Assembly (NCBI RefSeq): GCF_024172165.1
Contig: NZ_JAMZEB010000001.1
Location: forward strand, 124,001-188,000
Direction of reading: 5' to 3'
Source of the DNA: Nonomuraea thailandensis
GTDB lineage: Bacteria > Actinomycetota > Actinomycetes > Streptosporangiales > Streptosporangiaceae
Length of the DNA stretch: 64,000 bases
Positions 28,554 through 37,989 of this stretch are shown in pieces (within the stretch, counting starts at the first letter, position 1; the number at the start of each line of letters is the position of its first letter). The notes below the pieces were generated by a model. That model was not told the origin of the DNA and made no database searches. It saw only the letters and a program-made list of their open reading frames with translations. The position numbers and the translations under genes are program-made.

Positions 28554-29513
28554 TCAAGAGGAGACCCTGAGCACGACCTTGCCTTGGGTGCGTCCTGTCT
28601 CGCTGATCACATGTGCGCGGGCCGCTTCTTCGAGAGGCAGCACCTCCTGGATGTCGACCTGGAGCTTGCCGCCTTCGACCAGTGCGCTGACGTCCTGCAA
28701 GTCGGCCCTGGAAGGGTTCACATAAAACTCGGTGAATCGGATGCCACGCGCTGCGGCTCGGGCGCGGGCCAGATCTCGCTGGTTGCCGGAGCCGGTCGTG
28801 CCCATCACGTTGATCAGCAGTCCTCCGGGCGTCAGGGTGTCCACGGAGCGTGGCCCGTATTCGCCGCCGACCGTGTCGAGGACTACATCGACATCGCGTA
28901 CGACAGCGGCGAAATCCGTATGGGTGTAGTCGATGAGCTCGTCCGCTCCGAGCCTGTACAGGAAGGGGTGCTTGGCCGCACGCGCGGTGCCGATGACGTA
29001 GGCGCCGCGGGCCTTGGCGATCTGAACCGCGAGGTGACCGACTCCGCCGGCGGCAGCATGGATGAGTACGCGCTGCCCTGCGGTGAGCGCGGCCATGTTC
29101 ACCAATGCCTGCCAGGCGGTCAGAGCTGACAGAGGCAGCGCCGCGCTCTGGATGTGATCGAGGCCGGCAGGCGGGATGGCGAGCGCATCCGCCGAGGCGA
29201 CCACGTATTCCGCGTACGCGCCGTGTGGAGGGAAGACCATGCCGTAGGCCTTGTCGCCAGGCGTGAACTGGACGACCTGATCACCGACAGCCTCCACGAC
29301 GCCGGCCAAATCCACTCCCACGGTGAGTGGCGGATCACCGAACACCGGCACCTTGCCGGCACGAACCTTGCAGTCCGACGCGTTGACTCCGGCTCCGTGG
29401 ACCCGGACCAGCACCTCACCCCGGCCGGGCGCGGGCCGGTGAGCTTGCACCAACTCCAGTACCTCCGGGCCCCCGAAAACGCGCTGGCTCACGGCGCGCA
29501 TCCACGTGGTCAT
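28554..29513 (-). CDS. NADP-dependent quinone oxidoreductase-like (MDR family)
   Basis: The 319-residue protein is a zinc-free medium-chain dehydrogenase/reductase. It shows MRAVSQRVFGGPEVLEL, GEVLVRVHGAGVNASDCKVR, VGVDLAGVVEAVGDQVVQF, and the nucleotide-binding GQRVLIHAAAGGVGHLAVQI. These enzymes reduce quinones or activated alkenes with NADPH. ATG 29513 is chosen because GAGAGGA lies about 8 nt upstream. The gene diverges from an HxlR regulator (29622), a common arrangement for electrophile-responsive reductases. The substrate is unknown. Confidence 0.9.
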   Translation of the reverse strand: MTTWMRAVSQRVFGGPEVLELVQAHRPAPGRGEVLVRVHGAGVNASDCKVRAGKVPVFGDPPLTVGVDLAGVVEAVGDQVVQFTPGDKAYGMVFPPHGAYAEYVVASADALAIPPAGLDHIQSAALPLSALTAWQALVNMAALTAGQRVLIHAAAGGVGHLAVQIAKARGAYVIGTARAAKHPFLYRLGADELIDYTHTDFAAVVRDVDVVLDTVGGEYGPRSVDTLTPGGLLINVMGTTGSGNQRDLARARAAARGIRFTEFYVNPSRADLQDVSALVEGGKLQVDIQEVLPLEEAARAHVISETGRTQGKVVLRVSS

Positions 29514-29621
29514 CGATATTTCCTCTCTCAAGGCCAACACTTCTCGATGATGATCCTGAAAGAGGCCAGTACCATTTGGGAAGAAGGCACCCATCAGACA
29601 TCTAGGTTCCCGGGAGATACT

Positions 29622-30023
29622 GTGAGGGCTGACGTCCTGCCAGACCTCGTCGGGCCCTACGGGCCAGACTGCCCCTCGCGCACCGTTATCGGGACGTTTG
29701 CCAACAAGTGGTCCATGCTTGTTCTCGGCATCCTCAAGCTGAACGAGCGTCCGCTACGGTTCAACGAGCTACGGCGCCGCCTTGACGGCATCACACAGAA
29801 AGTTCTCACCCGGACACTGCGTGCCCTGGAGCGCGACGGGTTGGTGCGTCGCACCGTTTACCCCACCGTGCCGCCTCGGGTGGAGTACACCCTCACCGAA
29901 CTCGGGGTCAGCGCAGGGCGCCTGGCCAACGCGATCGCCGAATGGTCAGTCGTACACGTGCCCGACATCATCAAAGCACGCGAGGACTTCGATGACCGCA
30001 TCACCGCGACAGGGACCCTCTAG
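29622..30023 (+). CDS. HxlR-family transcriptional regulator
   Basis: The 133-residue protein has the HxlR winged helix: CPSRTVIGTFANKWSMLVLG, LKLNERPLRFNELRRRLDG, TQKVLTRTLRALERDGLVRR and PRVEYTLTELGVSAGRL. A Cys in the N-terminal PDCPSRT could serve as the redox sensor, as in other HxlR proteins. GTG 29622 is preferred because GGGAG (29612-29616) lies 5 nt upstream. It is divergent from the quinone-oxidoreductase gene and most likely controls it from the shared 108-bp gap. Confidence 0.9.
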   Translation: MRADVLPDLVGPYGPDCPSRTVIGTFANKWSMLVLGILKLNERPLRFNELRRRLDGITQKVLTRTLRALERDGLVRRTVYPTVPPRVEYTLTELGVSAGRLANAIAEWSVVHVPDIIKAREDFDDRITATGTL

Positions 30024-30151
30024 AGTCGAAGACAGAGTTGGCTGTTGCTCGTCAGGCACGGAGCGGCGATCCTCTGCACGTTTACTGGCTCTGTCGCTGA
30101 TCTTGGGACGTGGAACGATCCAGTAGTTGATCGTTTGCCGAGTGCGTTCCG

Positions 30152-31418
30152 GGATGCGTTGAGGAGTTACTCCCGCATTGGGCGGGGATCGTGGTCGAGG
30201 TAGTGGAGCGGGCCGCGGGGATGGTGATCCTGCACGCCCGCTGCCGAGCCGCTGAGGGGACCTGCCCACACTGCGGTGTGGCGTCGGGCCGGGTGCATGA
30301 CCGGGACGTGCGGCGGCTGGCCGACGCCGCCCTGAGCGGGGTCAAGACCGTGCTGGCGGTGACGGTACGGCGCTTCAAGTGCATCAACGCCCGGGTGCTC
30401 GGCGGTGACGTTCGCCGAGCAGGTGGAAGGGCTGACCGGCCCGCACGCCCGCTACACCCCGCTGCTATGGAAGCTGCTGACGTCCGTGGCGGTGAGCATG
30501 GCCGCCCGGGCGGGCGCCCGACTGGCGGCTCGGCTCGGAATGCCGGCCGCCAAGCACACCCTGCTGCGGCTGGTCCGATCACATCCCGAGCCGCCCGTCG
30601 GGAGGGTGCGAGCCGTGGCGGTGGACGACTTCGCCCTGCGCAAGGGCGACGTCTACGCCACGATCGTGGTCGATTTGGAGGCCCGGCGTCCGGTGGAGGT
30701 GCTCCCAGGCAGGGAGGCAGGCCCGGTGGCCGCGTGGCTGACCGCCCACCCCGAGGTGGAGATCGTCACCCGGGACCGCGCCCGTGCCTACGCCGAGGCC
30801 GCCCGCACCGGAGCGCCGCAAGCCCGGCAGGTTGTTGATCGCTGGCACGTGTGGAACAACCTGACCGAAGCCGTGGAGAAGATGGTCGGCGCCCACCATG
30901 GTTGCGTTAAGCAGGCGGATGCCGAGCTGCCCGGAAACCGGGGCGAGCTCGCAGTCCCGCCTGAGCCGTCGGACGGCTACCTCGATGTCAACGGCCGCGA
31001 ACGTGCTTCGGTCGCCCGGACGACCAGGCGATACACCGAGGTTCAGGAACTGGTGGCCCGAGGCCGCTCGCTCAAGAGCATCAGCCGGGATCTGAATCTC
31101 GACTACTACGTCGTGCGCCGCTACGCCCGCGCGGCCGGTCTGGAGGAGCTGCTGGTGGTTGCCACGCACCGCACCACGCTGCTGGACGCCCATAAACCGT
31201 ATCTGTATGAGCGGTTCAGTCAGGGCTGTCACAAGGCGAGCCTGCTGTTTCGTGAGATCCGGGCACAGGGATACCAGGGCAGCGCGAGCCCGGTCGACCG
31301 CTACATCCGGCTGCTCCGCAAGGGCAGCATCGCGCCGCCGCCCGCCAAGCCCACGCCCAACCCCGCAAGATCACTGCATGGATCGTGACCCACCCAAACA
31401 ACCTGCGTCCCGACCAGG
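30152..31418 (+). pseudogene. ISL3 transposase, N-terminal and middle part
   Basis: The start region reads VEELLPHWAGIVVEVVERAA and has the zinc ribbon GTCPHCGVASGRVHDRD. One extra G near 30393-30395 shifts the frame; it resumes as [20 protein letters not shown]. The DDE domain follows ([58 protein letters not shown]), then the HTH region [20 protein letters not shown] second frame change near 31355 leads to [16 protein letters not shown], which is cut at 31418 by the nested insertion. The remainder resumes at 37574. Confidence 0.85.
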
Positions 31419-31659
31419 GCCGTTCTTGAAACGGCCGGACTGAAGTTGACGGGATCCCGTCTGATCGTTGAGATCAGGCGGGATCTTGTCGTTTCAGGGG
31501 TTTCCGAATCGAGTTCGTCCTGGTTTGGGGACTGCGGAGCGGGTGCCTGGGGAGGCCCGGGTGGTGTCAGGCCGCTGGTTGAGGACAAGGGTCCGGCCGT
31601 TGGGCATGGCGAGGCCGACGGTGGGCGGGGTGCTGCGGTGGGGTGGCGGGTTTTGCGGC

Positions 31660-33447
31660 TTATGGGGCGGGTGGTGGCCTGCTCTGCCCTGCGGGTGGTG
31701 TGACGTCGAAGGTCCCGGTTGGAGTCTGCGGCGTGTCGGCGAGTGTGACGGGCTCGTCGTGGGGCTGGTGGATGTGGCGCCACTGGTCGAGGAAGTGGTC
31801 GTTGGCGACGGTGACGAGCAGCGCGACCAGGATGGTCTGGGCGACGCGGCCGTGGGCGAGCCGGTTCTTGGGGTCGCCGAGGTCGAGGTCGTGTCCCTTG
31901 AGTCTGCCGTTGATGCCTTCGGTGTTGGCCCGGACAGGCTTGTAGGTGCCGATCCAGGCGGGACTCAGGTAGGCGAGGTCCTGGCGGAATTTGTCGAGGT
32001 GGCCGAGATCGTCCTTGCGGACGGTGATGGTGTGCTGGCTGCAGATCTTCGGCAGTTGGTCGGCCTTCAGATCAGGTTGTGGTGGCAGGACGCGGGGTTT
32101 GGCCGCGGGGTGGGCGGCTCTCTGCCGGGTGTCGGTCAGGTCGATAGGGGTGGGGCGGCTGGGTCCGCGTTGGTGGAGGCGGTCGAAGCGGGGGCAGGTG
32201 ACCGATGGGGAGGTGCCTGCTGCTGGGCACTGGTGGCGGACGGCGCCGTTCGCGTTCGCGCTCTGTTTGAGGCGCAGCAAGTACGGCTCTCGCGCGGCGA
32301 TCAACGCGGCGAGCTCTTCCGAGGGTGTGCGGATGGCGGCGTCGTCCAGGCCGGTGGTGGCGTGGGCGAGCCTGTCGGGCATCAGCGGGCAGGCTGGGGA
32401 GCCGTCGATGAGCAGGGTGCCGTGGACGCTGCCCTGCACTCCCCGCTGATCCACTCTGTAGTCGAGTGCGAGCTTGTAACCGAGTTCGCGGACAGGTTGC
32501 GCGAAGTGGGCGGGTTGCTGGTCGGTGTAGGCGCGGTCGGCGACGGCGAATGCTGCGGGCATGCCGAGCGTGGCCAGGGGCTTGAGGGTGGTGATGGCGT
32601 TGGCGCCGATGCGTTTGTGCGGGGTGTCGAGGACCAGGCCGAGCGCCAGTTGCGGGAAGGAGCCGAGTGCCGAGCGGGTGCGGGCGGCGACGGTGAGCGT
32701 AGCCGAATAGCCGTACTCGGGTGGGCCGTTGCCGGCCGAGTGGTGCCAGCCTGCGGTGATCTCGGTGGAGGCGAACAGTTCGCCGGTGGAGCGGCGAGCT
32801 CGGGGTGGGCGGGCGAAGACCGGGGCGGCGGTGGTGTCAATGCCGACGTCGCCCCGGAACTGGCGGAGGTAGCCCCGGCCTTTGGCCCAGCGCACCGGGG
32901 TGAGCACCAGCGCGGTGACGATGTCCTGCAGCAGGTTCCGCTTGCGCGCGTGTGCTGGGTCGTCATCCTCCCAGGCGGTGTTCAGGACGTCGGCCTGCTG
33001 CTGGGGCAGGCGGGCGCGCCGGTCGTGACGGGCTGGATCCAGCACGGTGGTCAGCCGGTCGAAAGCCCGGTAGAAGCGGCGGGAAGAGGCGAGCACCTGG
33101 TGGACATCTGCGGGGTCGACTTCGGGCAGGCCGAGCCGGTGGCGTGTGGCGGCGCTCAGGCAGAACGCGGCGATCCGCCAGGCTTCGACGAGCGTGGCCT
33201 TGCCGGTGTGGTTGATGGACAGCAGCAGGCAGGTCAGCACTGCGGCGATGGGCAGCCCGGTCGGGCCGGGCCTCGGGCCGAGTTCGGCGTCGATCAGCGG
33301 CATGATGCCGGAGTCGTCCAGCAGCCGGGCGTAATGATCCACGACAGCGTCGGGGATCTGTGCCCTCTGCTTGGCAGGTGGCCGGGGTCGGGCGGTTCGG
33401 GCTCGGGTGGTGCGCGGCGGCCAGGCGCGTGGCTTCGCCGTACTCAC
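31660..33447 (-). CDS. DDE-type transposase coupled to a recombinase-like gene
   Basis: The 595-residue protein has a basic Pro/Arg start, a helical N-terminal domain (DAVVDHYARLLDDSGIMPLI, TCLLLSINHTGKATLVEAW) and a DDE core: Asp in RGDVGIDTTAAPVFARP, Asp in AAFAVADRAYTDQQPAHF, Glu in PVRANTEGINGRLKGHD. A Cys-containing insert (HQCPAAGT, VTCPRFDR) lies before the last acidic residue. It is larger than most IS transposases. ATG 33447 overlaps the stop of the upstream recombinase-like gene (ATGA at 33444-33447), so the two are translated together. I cannot place it in a named IS family with certainty. Confidence 0.75.
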   Translation of the reverse strand: MSTAKPRAWPPRTTRARTARPRPPAKQRAQIPDAVVDHYARLLDDSGIMPLIDAELGPRPGPTGLPIAAVLTCLLLSINHTGKATLVEAWRIAAFCLSAATRHRLGLPEVDPADVHQVLASSRRFYRAFDRLTTVLDPARHDRRARLPQQQADVLNTAWEDDDPAHARKRNLLQDIVTALVLTPVRWAKGRGYLRQFRGDVGIDTTAAPVFARPPRARRSTGELFASTEITAGWHHSAGNGPPEYGYSATLTVAARTRSALGSFPQLALGLVLDTPHKRIGANAITTLKPLATLGMPAAFAVADRAYTDQQPAHFAQPVRELGYKLALDYRVDQRGVQGSVHGTLLIDGSPACPLMPDRLAHATTGLDDAAIRTPSEELAALIAAREPYLLRLKQSANANGAVRHQCPAAGTSPSVTCPRFDRLHQRGPSRPTPIDLTDTRQRAAHPAAKPRVLPPQPDLKADQLPKICSQHTITVRKDDLGHLDKFRQDLAYLSPAWIGTYKPVRANTEGINGRLKGHDLDLGDPKNRLAHGRVAQTILVALLVTVANDHFLDQWRHIHQPHDEPVTLADTPQTPTGTFDVTPPAGQSRPPPAP

Positions 33448-34379
33448 ATGGCCTGTTCGTCGGGCCTGCCGCGCAGCAGCGCGACCGCGGTGGGCTCGTC
33501 CAGGGCGGGGACGAAGTGTTGGTAGCGAGCCAGCGCGGAGGTGCTCATCCCGGCCGCGTCGGCCACCACACCCAGGTCGATGCGGGCGCTCAGCAGCTCG
33601 ACGAGCCAGGAGGAGCGCAGCCGGCGCACCGACAGGGCGGGCAGGCCGCCGGTCGGGGTGTGACGGGCCGTCCAGGAGCTGAACAAGTTCTTGGCGTGCC
33701 GGGCGGTGCGCCTGGACCGGAACACGAACCGGTCACCTGGCTGGTCGGCGGCATAGGCCAGCACGTCCTCCCAGGCGGCGCGGCAGACGATCAACCGCTC
33801 CGTGCCGGGGACAGCGACCACCACCGCGCCGCAGGCCAGGCGGCGCAGATGCCCGGTGCGGACGGCGGCCACTTCTCCGGAGGTCAGACCGCAGCCGCAG
33901 GCGAGTGCCATCAGCACGAGCGCATCGGTGCGCGCCTGGCCAGGCAGGCACTCAGCCCAGCCGCGCAGGCGGCCGAGCTGGGCCGGCGAGTAGGGCGGAC
34001 TGACCGTCTTGGGGGCCGTCATCGGTGGTGGCGCCTGTTCGCCGCGTTCCAGCCAGGCCAGCGTGGCGCGCATGTGCCGCAGCCAGGACCGGTAGGTCTG
34101 CGCCGAACTCGGGGCCAGGTCGGTGCAGCCGGTCAGGACGAACGCGTCGATCGTCTCGTGTCGCAGCCACACCTCCGGGTCATCCGGCAGGCCGGAGCGG
34201 TGACACCACACGGCCAGCCGGGCGGTTGCGGTGAGCAGCCGCTCGACCCGGTAGGGGGAGCGGGCGGCGCTGGCGGCGACCAGCATCCGCACCTGCCCGC
34301 AGACGCGGTCCCACTCCGGCGGGGCGTTCTGCGGCCGGTAGCCGGTGATCGTGGCCGAGGTCGCGGGATCGAGGGTCAC
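33444..34379 (-). CDS. tyrosine-recombinase-like protein with degenerate active site
   Basis: The 311-residue product has a SAM-like N-terminal domain (SAQTYRSWLRHMRATLAWLE) and a recombinase-type C-terminal domain. The first Arg box reads GCGLTSGEVAAVR, lacking the usual Arg after GL. The HxxR box reads VRRLRSSWLVELL, with Arg kept and His replaced. The GH box reads AAGMSTSALARYQHF, with His lost and Tyr kept. It is therefore probably not a normal cutting enzyme and may serve as a DNA-binding partner of the coupled transposase. GTG 34379 is the likeliest start because family-like sequence begins there. It diverges from the HTH gene. Confidence 0.7.
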   Translation of the reverse strand: MTLDPATSATITGYRPQNAPPEWDRVCGQVRMLVAASAARSPYRVERLLTATARLAVWCHRSGLPDDPEVWLRHETIDAFVLTGCTDLAPSSAQTYRSWLRHMRATLAWLERGEQAPPPMTAPKTVSPPYSPAQLGRLRGWAECLPGQARTDALVLMALACGCGLTSGEVAAVRTGHLRRLACGAVVVAVPGTERLIVCRAAWEDVLAYAADQPGDRFVFRSRRTARHAKNLFSSWTARHTPTGGLPALSVRRLRSSWLVELLSARIDLGVVADAAGMSTSALARYQHFVPALDEPTAVALLRGRPDEQAM

Positions 34380-34451
34380 ACCCCATCCATAGTGGCAGGA
34401 CAAGCAGCCGTTACGCAGTGCGACGACATCAACCGAAAGGAGTGCTTTGTC

Positions 34452-34757
34452 ATGGTCGGAGGACGTGCGCGCTCGGCCGCCCCGCGGGATCTGGCCGAGA
34501 ACCCGCAGGCCTGGCCCCACGCGGACCTGTCCGGTCATCCTCCCGCTGCCGTTGTCCAGGCCATCGCCGCCAGCCTGACCGGCATTCTGGCCGAACGGCG
34601 GCTGAGCCTGCGCGGTCTGGCCGCGGCCTCCGGCGTCAACCGCCAGTCCATCGCCGACCTGCTGGTCGGGCGGTCCTGGCCGGACGTGGCCACCATCGCT
34701 CTGCTGGAGACCGCGCTCGCGGTCCGGCTGTGGCCCGAAGGCACTCCGGCGTTCTGA
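34452..34757 (+). CDS. XRE-type helix-turn-helix protein
   Basis: The 101-residue protein has a single HTH_3-like domain: VVQAIAASLTGILAERRLSL, LAAASGVNRQSIADLLVGRS, ATIALLETALAVRLWP. AAAGGAG (34435-34441) lies 10 nt before ATG 34452. It is transcribed away from the recombinase-like/DDE transposase pair with a 72-bp gap, so it may repress that operon and itself. Full-length for small XRE regulators. Confidence 0.75.
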   Translation: MVGGRARSAAPRDLAENPQAWPHADLSGHPPAAVVQAIAASLTGILAERRLSLRGLAAASGVNRQSIADLLVGRSWPDVATIALLETALAVRLWPEGTPAF

Positions 34758-35024
34758 CGACGGCGCCGAGCCCTGAGCAGGATGCCGTGATGACCTCGAC
34801 GACATGGTCGAGCCTTCCCTCCGCCGCTTCGAAACCCGGCATCCGGGCATAAAGCAGCCGTCATTTGGCCCGACGCCCTCCAAGCGATCACCTGCCGCGT
34901 TACGCTCAGAGGGCGCGAGCCTTCGAAGAGTTAGGTTCTGTTGGGCGCTCACGCAACCCGGTGCCGTCGAGGTGCAACTCGGCGGCACCACTGTTTGACC
35001 CGGTCACCAGACCGGAAGCTGTCC

Positions 35025-35550
35025 TCAGCTCGTGGCGGCGTTCCCCTCGTCGGCGAAACTGGGTACCCCGTTCGCGATCGCGAACAAGCCCTGCTCCGGC
35101 TCGGTCAGCCAGCCATCGACCACCAGCCGCTTGAGCCGCGCGCGCATTCCCTCCACCTGGCCGCGAACATCCTGCTGGCCCAGCGCCCGCACCACATCCC
35201 GCGCCCGCAGCGGCGTGTCGGAACTGGCCAGCAACACCACCGCGTCCTTGCGCAACCCCCGCAGAACCGGACGCTCCTGAGGAACCTCCGCCCCTCCGGC
35301 GGCAGTTCCTGAGCTGTGGCGGCCCCCGTCCTGGTCGTTTCCGCCAGCCTTGCCGGGCTCCGCTCCGACCGGCTCTTCGGCTGCCTCCAGCGCGGTCAGT
35401 TCCTCGCGCGCGATGGACAGTCGTTCCAGGCGACGATCTGCCGCGGCCAACCGCTCCTGGCAGCTCCTCGATCTGCCCCGACAGCTCAGCGCATTCCCCT
35501 CGCGCGGATTCCTCGGCCCGCTCCAGCTTCGCCAGCAGCGACGTCACCAT
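35025..35550 (-). pseudogene. coiled-coil and winged-helix hypothetical protein, one-base insertion
   Basis: From ATG 35550 the protein starts VTSLLAKLERAEESARGECA with heptad-like leucines. An extra C near 35462 breaks the frame; the resumed reading is RLAAADRRLERLSIAREELT, a linker, then PVLRGLRKDAVVLLASSDTP, RARDVVRALGQQDVRGQVE and LKRLVVDGWLTEPEQGLFAI. The tail is a winged-helix domain. Similar proteins are common in actinomycetes near transposons, with no assigned role. The 34758-35024 stretch downstream shows nothing recognisable. Confidence 0.6.
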
Positions 35551-35891
35551 CGCCTCCCGCGCAGCAGTTCCAGCACTGCCATCACTCAACGCATTGCTGC
35601 AACTCCACACTGTAGGCGGCGATGGCATCGCTGACCCCCAAGACTGCAAGATCCCTTACCGGCCGCACGAAGGGAGGCATGTTCTCCACCACGGGGAAAA
35701 CGATCATCGCATCGTCATCAGAGCCACCGCGGCTCTCCGCCCTCAACGCGGGCCGAAAGAACATCCTGAAGGATGGCGCGAGCGTCCATGATCAGGTCAG
35801 GCGAACGACTTTCGCGTTCAACGCATCTCATTGAGCGGAAAACGACGATCCGAGAGCGCCCGATGGCACTCAGACGAAGGATGGGTAATCA

Positions 35892-36410
35892 GTGAGAACA
35901 CCTGACTTCAGGCTCCCGCTCTGGCATGGCTTGGGCGCTCTCGCGCTTGCCGCGCTCATGGGCTGCGTTCCGACCAGCCCAGCATTGACCGGGCTGACCG
36001 GCATCACGGTCAACGCCGAAGGACGGCTGACACTGGTCGTGGCCTGGTGCCGGCAGCCCCCCGACCGTGTGGTCATCTACCAGAGAGTCAATGATCGGCT
36101 TGAGGACCAGGCTGAACTTAAAGCTCCGAAGTTATCCCGATCGCCGGTCTTTCTGGACTTGGAGAAGATTCCGCCAGGCTGGTCTCTCGTCGAAGGCGAT
36201 CTGAACCTCCAGCCAGGTCACAAGTACGTTGCCGGCGCGTACAACGCCAAGACCTCTGGGGGAACGTTCCGCGTCTCCTTCACAACCGCGTCCAAGAAGA
36301 ACCCGACGGGTCGCATCCTTATCCAGGACCACAGCGGCGAGCAGCCCGACGGTGTCGATGTGCCGCTTTCCGCCGCCGAGTTCGAGGCACGAGCAAAGTA
36401 CTACTGCTGA
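35892..36410 (+). CDS. putative lipoprotein
   Basis: The 172-residue product has a basic N-terminus (RTPDFRLPLW), a hydrophobic stretch (HGLGALALAALMG) and lipobox LMGC, with the lipidated Cys at about residue 25. The mature part is beta-rich (GITVNAEGRLTLVVAWCRQP, TFRVSFTTASKKNPTGRILI) and ends in YYC. GTG 35892 has AAGGA about 12 nt upstream. No family recognised. It lies inside the nested insertion, between the coiled-coil gene and an IS5. Confidence 0.65.
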   Translation: MRTPDFRLPLWHGLGALALAALMGCVPTSPALTGLTGITVNAEGRLTLVVAWCRQPPDRVVIYQRVNDRLEDQAELKAPKLSRSPVFLDLEKIPPGWSLVEGDLNLQPGHKYVAGAYNAKTSGGTFRVSFTTASKKNPTGRILIQDHSGEQPDGVDVPLSAAEFEARAKYYC

Positions 36411-36524
36411 GAGGCTGCCTCTGCTTCCGGGCAGCCCGCGGGATGGCCTCGGAGCTTCTGTCAGAGACCACCACGACCTGACCCTGGGAAACGATCATCC
36501 TCGCTACGGGAAGCGATCTTCTAG

Positions 36525-37555
36525 GCCGTGTTTCAGAAGTGGTGCGCTCATAGCCAGGTGTCGATCACGGCGATATGAACAGTCGCTTCGTAGCGCACGG
36601 CCAGCTTGTCGAAGCGGGTAGCCACCGCCCGGTAGCCCTTGAGCCGGTTGATGCCGCATTCCACGGCGTGACGCAGCTTGTAGGACTCGGGGTCGAAGGC
36701 CGGTGGCCGGCCGCCCTTCGTCCCCTTCCTGCGCCGGGCGGCGGCTTGGTCCAGCTTGATCGGGATGGTGGCCTTGATGCCGCGCCTGCGCAGGTAACGG
36801 CGGTTACCGCGCGAGCTGTAGGCCTTATCGGCCAGCACCCGGTCCGGCCGGGTACGGGGCCGGCCCCCGCCCAGGCGCGGCACCCGGATGCCCTCCAAGA
36901 CCGCCGTGAACTGCGGGCTGTCACCACGCTGCCCGGCCGTCAGCACGATCGACAGTGCTCTGCGGCCCTGCTCGGTGGCCAGGTGCAGTTTGGTGCTCAA
37001 GCCACCCCGGGAACGCCCCAGCCCGTGATCGGCCGGCTCTTCCTGCACCCCGCCCGGCGACTCGACCTGCAGATCCCCCTCTTCCGCGCCCCGGCGGCGT
37101 GCTGATGAGCCCGGCAGACGGTGGAGTCGACACTCACATCCCACGTGATCAGCCCAGCCGCGTCCGCCTGAGCCTGCAGACGGTCAGGATCTGCTGCCAG
37201 GTTCCGGCACGCTGCCAGCGCCGGAACAACCCGTAGATCGTCTGCCAGCATCCGTACCGCTCCGGCACGTCCCGCCATGGCGCCCCCACCCGAACCCGCC
37301 ACCGGATCCCATTAATGAGCTGCCGTTTCGTCCAGGTCGGCGGGCGCCCTGGCTTGCGGCCGACCGGCAGCAGCGGCTCCAGCACCGCCCACTGCGCATC
37401 GGTCAGATCAGCCCGCCCGGCCACCGGTAAGGTGTCCACGAGGTCTCCGTGCAGATGGTCTTCTTGGTCGTTGACTCATCTACCGGAGACCTCTTCTTTT
37501 GTCGATCTACGAACACCTCGAGCAACCGCCACTCAAGTCACTTCTGAAACACGGC
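36525..37555 (-). mobile_element. complete IS5-group element, 1031 bp, with CTAG target repeat
   Basis: The ends are perfect 17-bp inverted repeats, GCCGTGTTTCAGAAGTG at 36525-36541 and its reverse complement at 37539-37555. Both are flanked by CTAG (36521-36524 and 37556-37559), the expected 4-bp duplication. The transposase lies on the minus strand. Confidence 0.9.
36548..37439 (-). pseudogene. IS5-group transposase in three frames
   Basis: Segment one (37439-about 37195) reads DLTDAQWAVLEPLLPVGRKP and GAPWRDVPERYGCWQTIYGL. Segment two, one frame back, reads [20 protein letters not shown] with the first catalytic Asp, [16 protein letters not shown]. Segment three, again one frame back, reads [40 protein letters not shown] and [20 protein letters not shown]. 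The second shift is at AGGGGGA (about 37068-37078), a place where such elements often use programmed -1 frameshifting. The first shift has no slippery sequence and is probably a deletion, so the enzyme is likely dead. Confidence 0.8.
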
Positions 37556-37573
37556 CTAGACATGGGTTTTAAC

Positions 37574-37937
37574 CCAGGCCAGACGTACTCGTGAACACCC
37601 CGACCACGCGGCCGACCTCGAGCAGGTCCGCCAGGCATGCCCCGAGCTGGACGCCGCCTTCCGCCACGTCCGCAGCTTCGCCACCATGATGCGTGATCTG
37701 CGCGGCGACCGCCTCCCCGCCTGGATCGACGCCGTCCCTGAATAGGACCTGCCCACCTGCATCGTTTCGCCCACGGCCTGTGCTACGACCTCGACGCCAT
37801 CATCGCCGGCCTGTCGCTCCCCTGGAACTCCGGACAGGCCGAGGGACAGAACACGCGAGTGAAGCTGGTCAAGCGGCAGGGCTATGGGAGAGCCAACTTC
37901 GATCTCCTGCGGAAGCGGATCCTGCTCCGAACATGAT
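37574..37937 (+). pseudogene. ISL3 transposase, C-terminal part
   Basis: The reading ARRTREHPDHAADLEQVRQA, CPELDAAFRHVRSFATMMRD, LRGDRLPAWIDAV, then after an in-frame TAG and a frame change LHRFAHGLCYDLDAIIAGLS, LPWNSGQAEGQNTRVKLVKR and YGRANFDLLRKRILL is the end of an ISL3 transposase, with the last acidic residue in QAEGQNTR. It continues the protein cut at 31418. The right end repeat of ISL3 (to 37970) follows at once. Confidence 0.8.
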
Positions 37938-37989
37938 CCTCAACCCATTCCAAGATCAGCGACAGAGCCCGTTGACTTGTACGTGGCTG

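Larger units (their letters stand above)
31419..37573 (-). mobile_element. nested insertion (about 6.15 kb) inside ISL3
   Basis: Both borders carry CCAGG (31414-31418 and 37574-37578). Removing the segment plus one copy restores the reading PDQARRTREHPDHAADL across the ISL3 transposase. The insert contains the recombinase-like/DDE transposase pair, an HTH gene, a coiled-coil gene, a lipoprotein gene and an IS5 at its right edge. Two hairpins (31418-31436 and 31453-31485, the latter with 14-bp arms) lie at its left edge. Whether it entered as one unit is not known. Confidence 0.6.
30087..37970 (+). mobile_element. ISL3-family element split by a nested insertion
   Basis: The left end GGCTCTGTCGCTGATCTTGG (30087-30106) is matched by its exact reverse complement ending at 37970. 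Flanks CGTTTACT (30079-30086) and CGTTGACT (37971-37978) agree in 7 of 8 bases, the target duplication length of ISL3 elements. The N- and C-terminal parts of one transposase lie just inside the two ends. The span in between is foreign. Confidence 0.85.

Noticed and set aside
31468..33525. A 685-residue plus-strand reading opposite the DDE transposase
   Set aside because: It is Val/Gly/Arg-rich without domains. The minus-strand reading contains clear DDE motifs and a coupled start.
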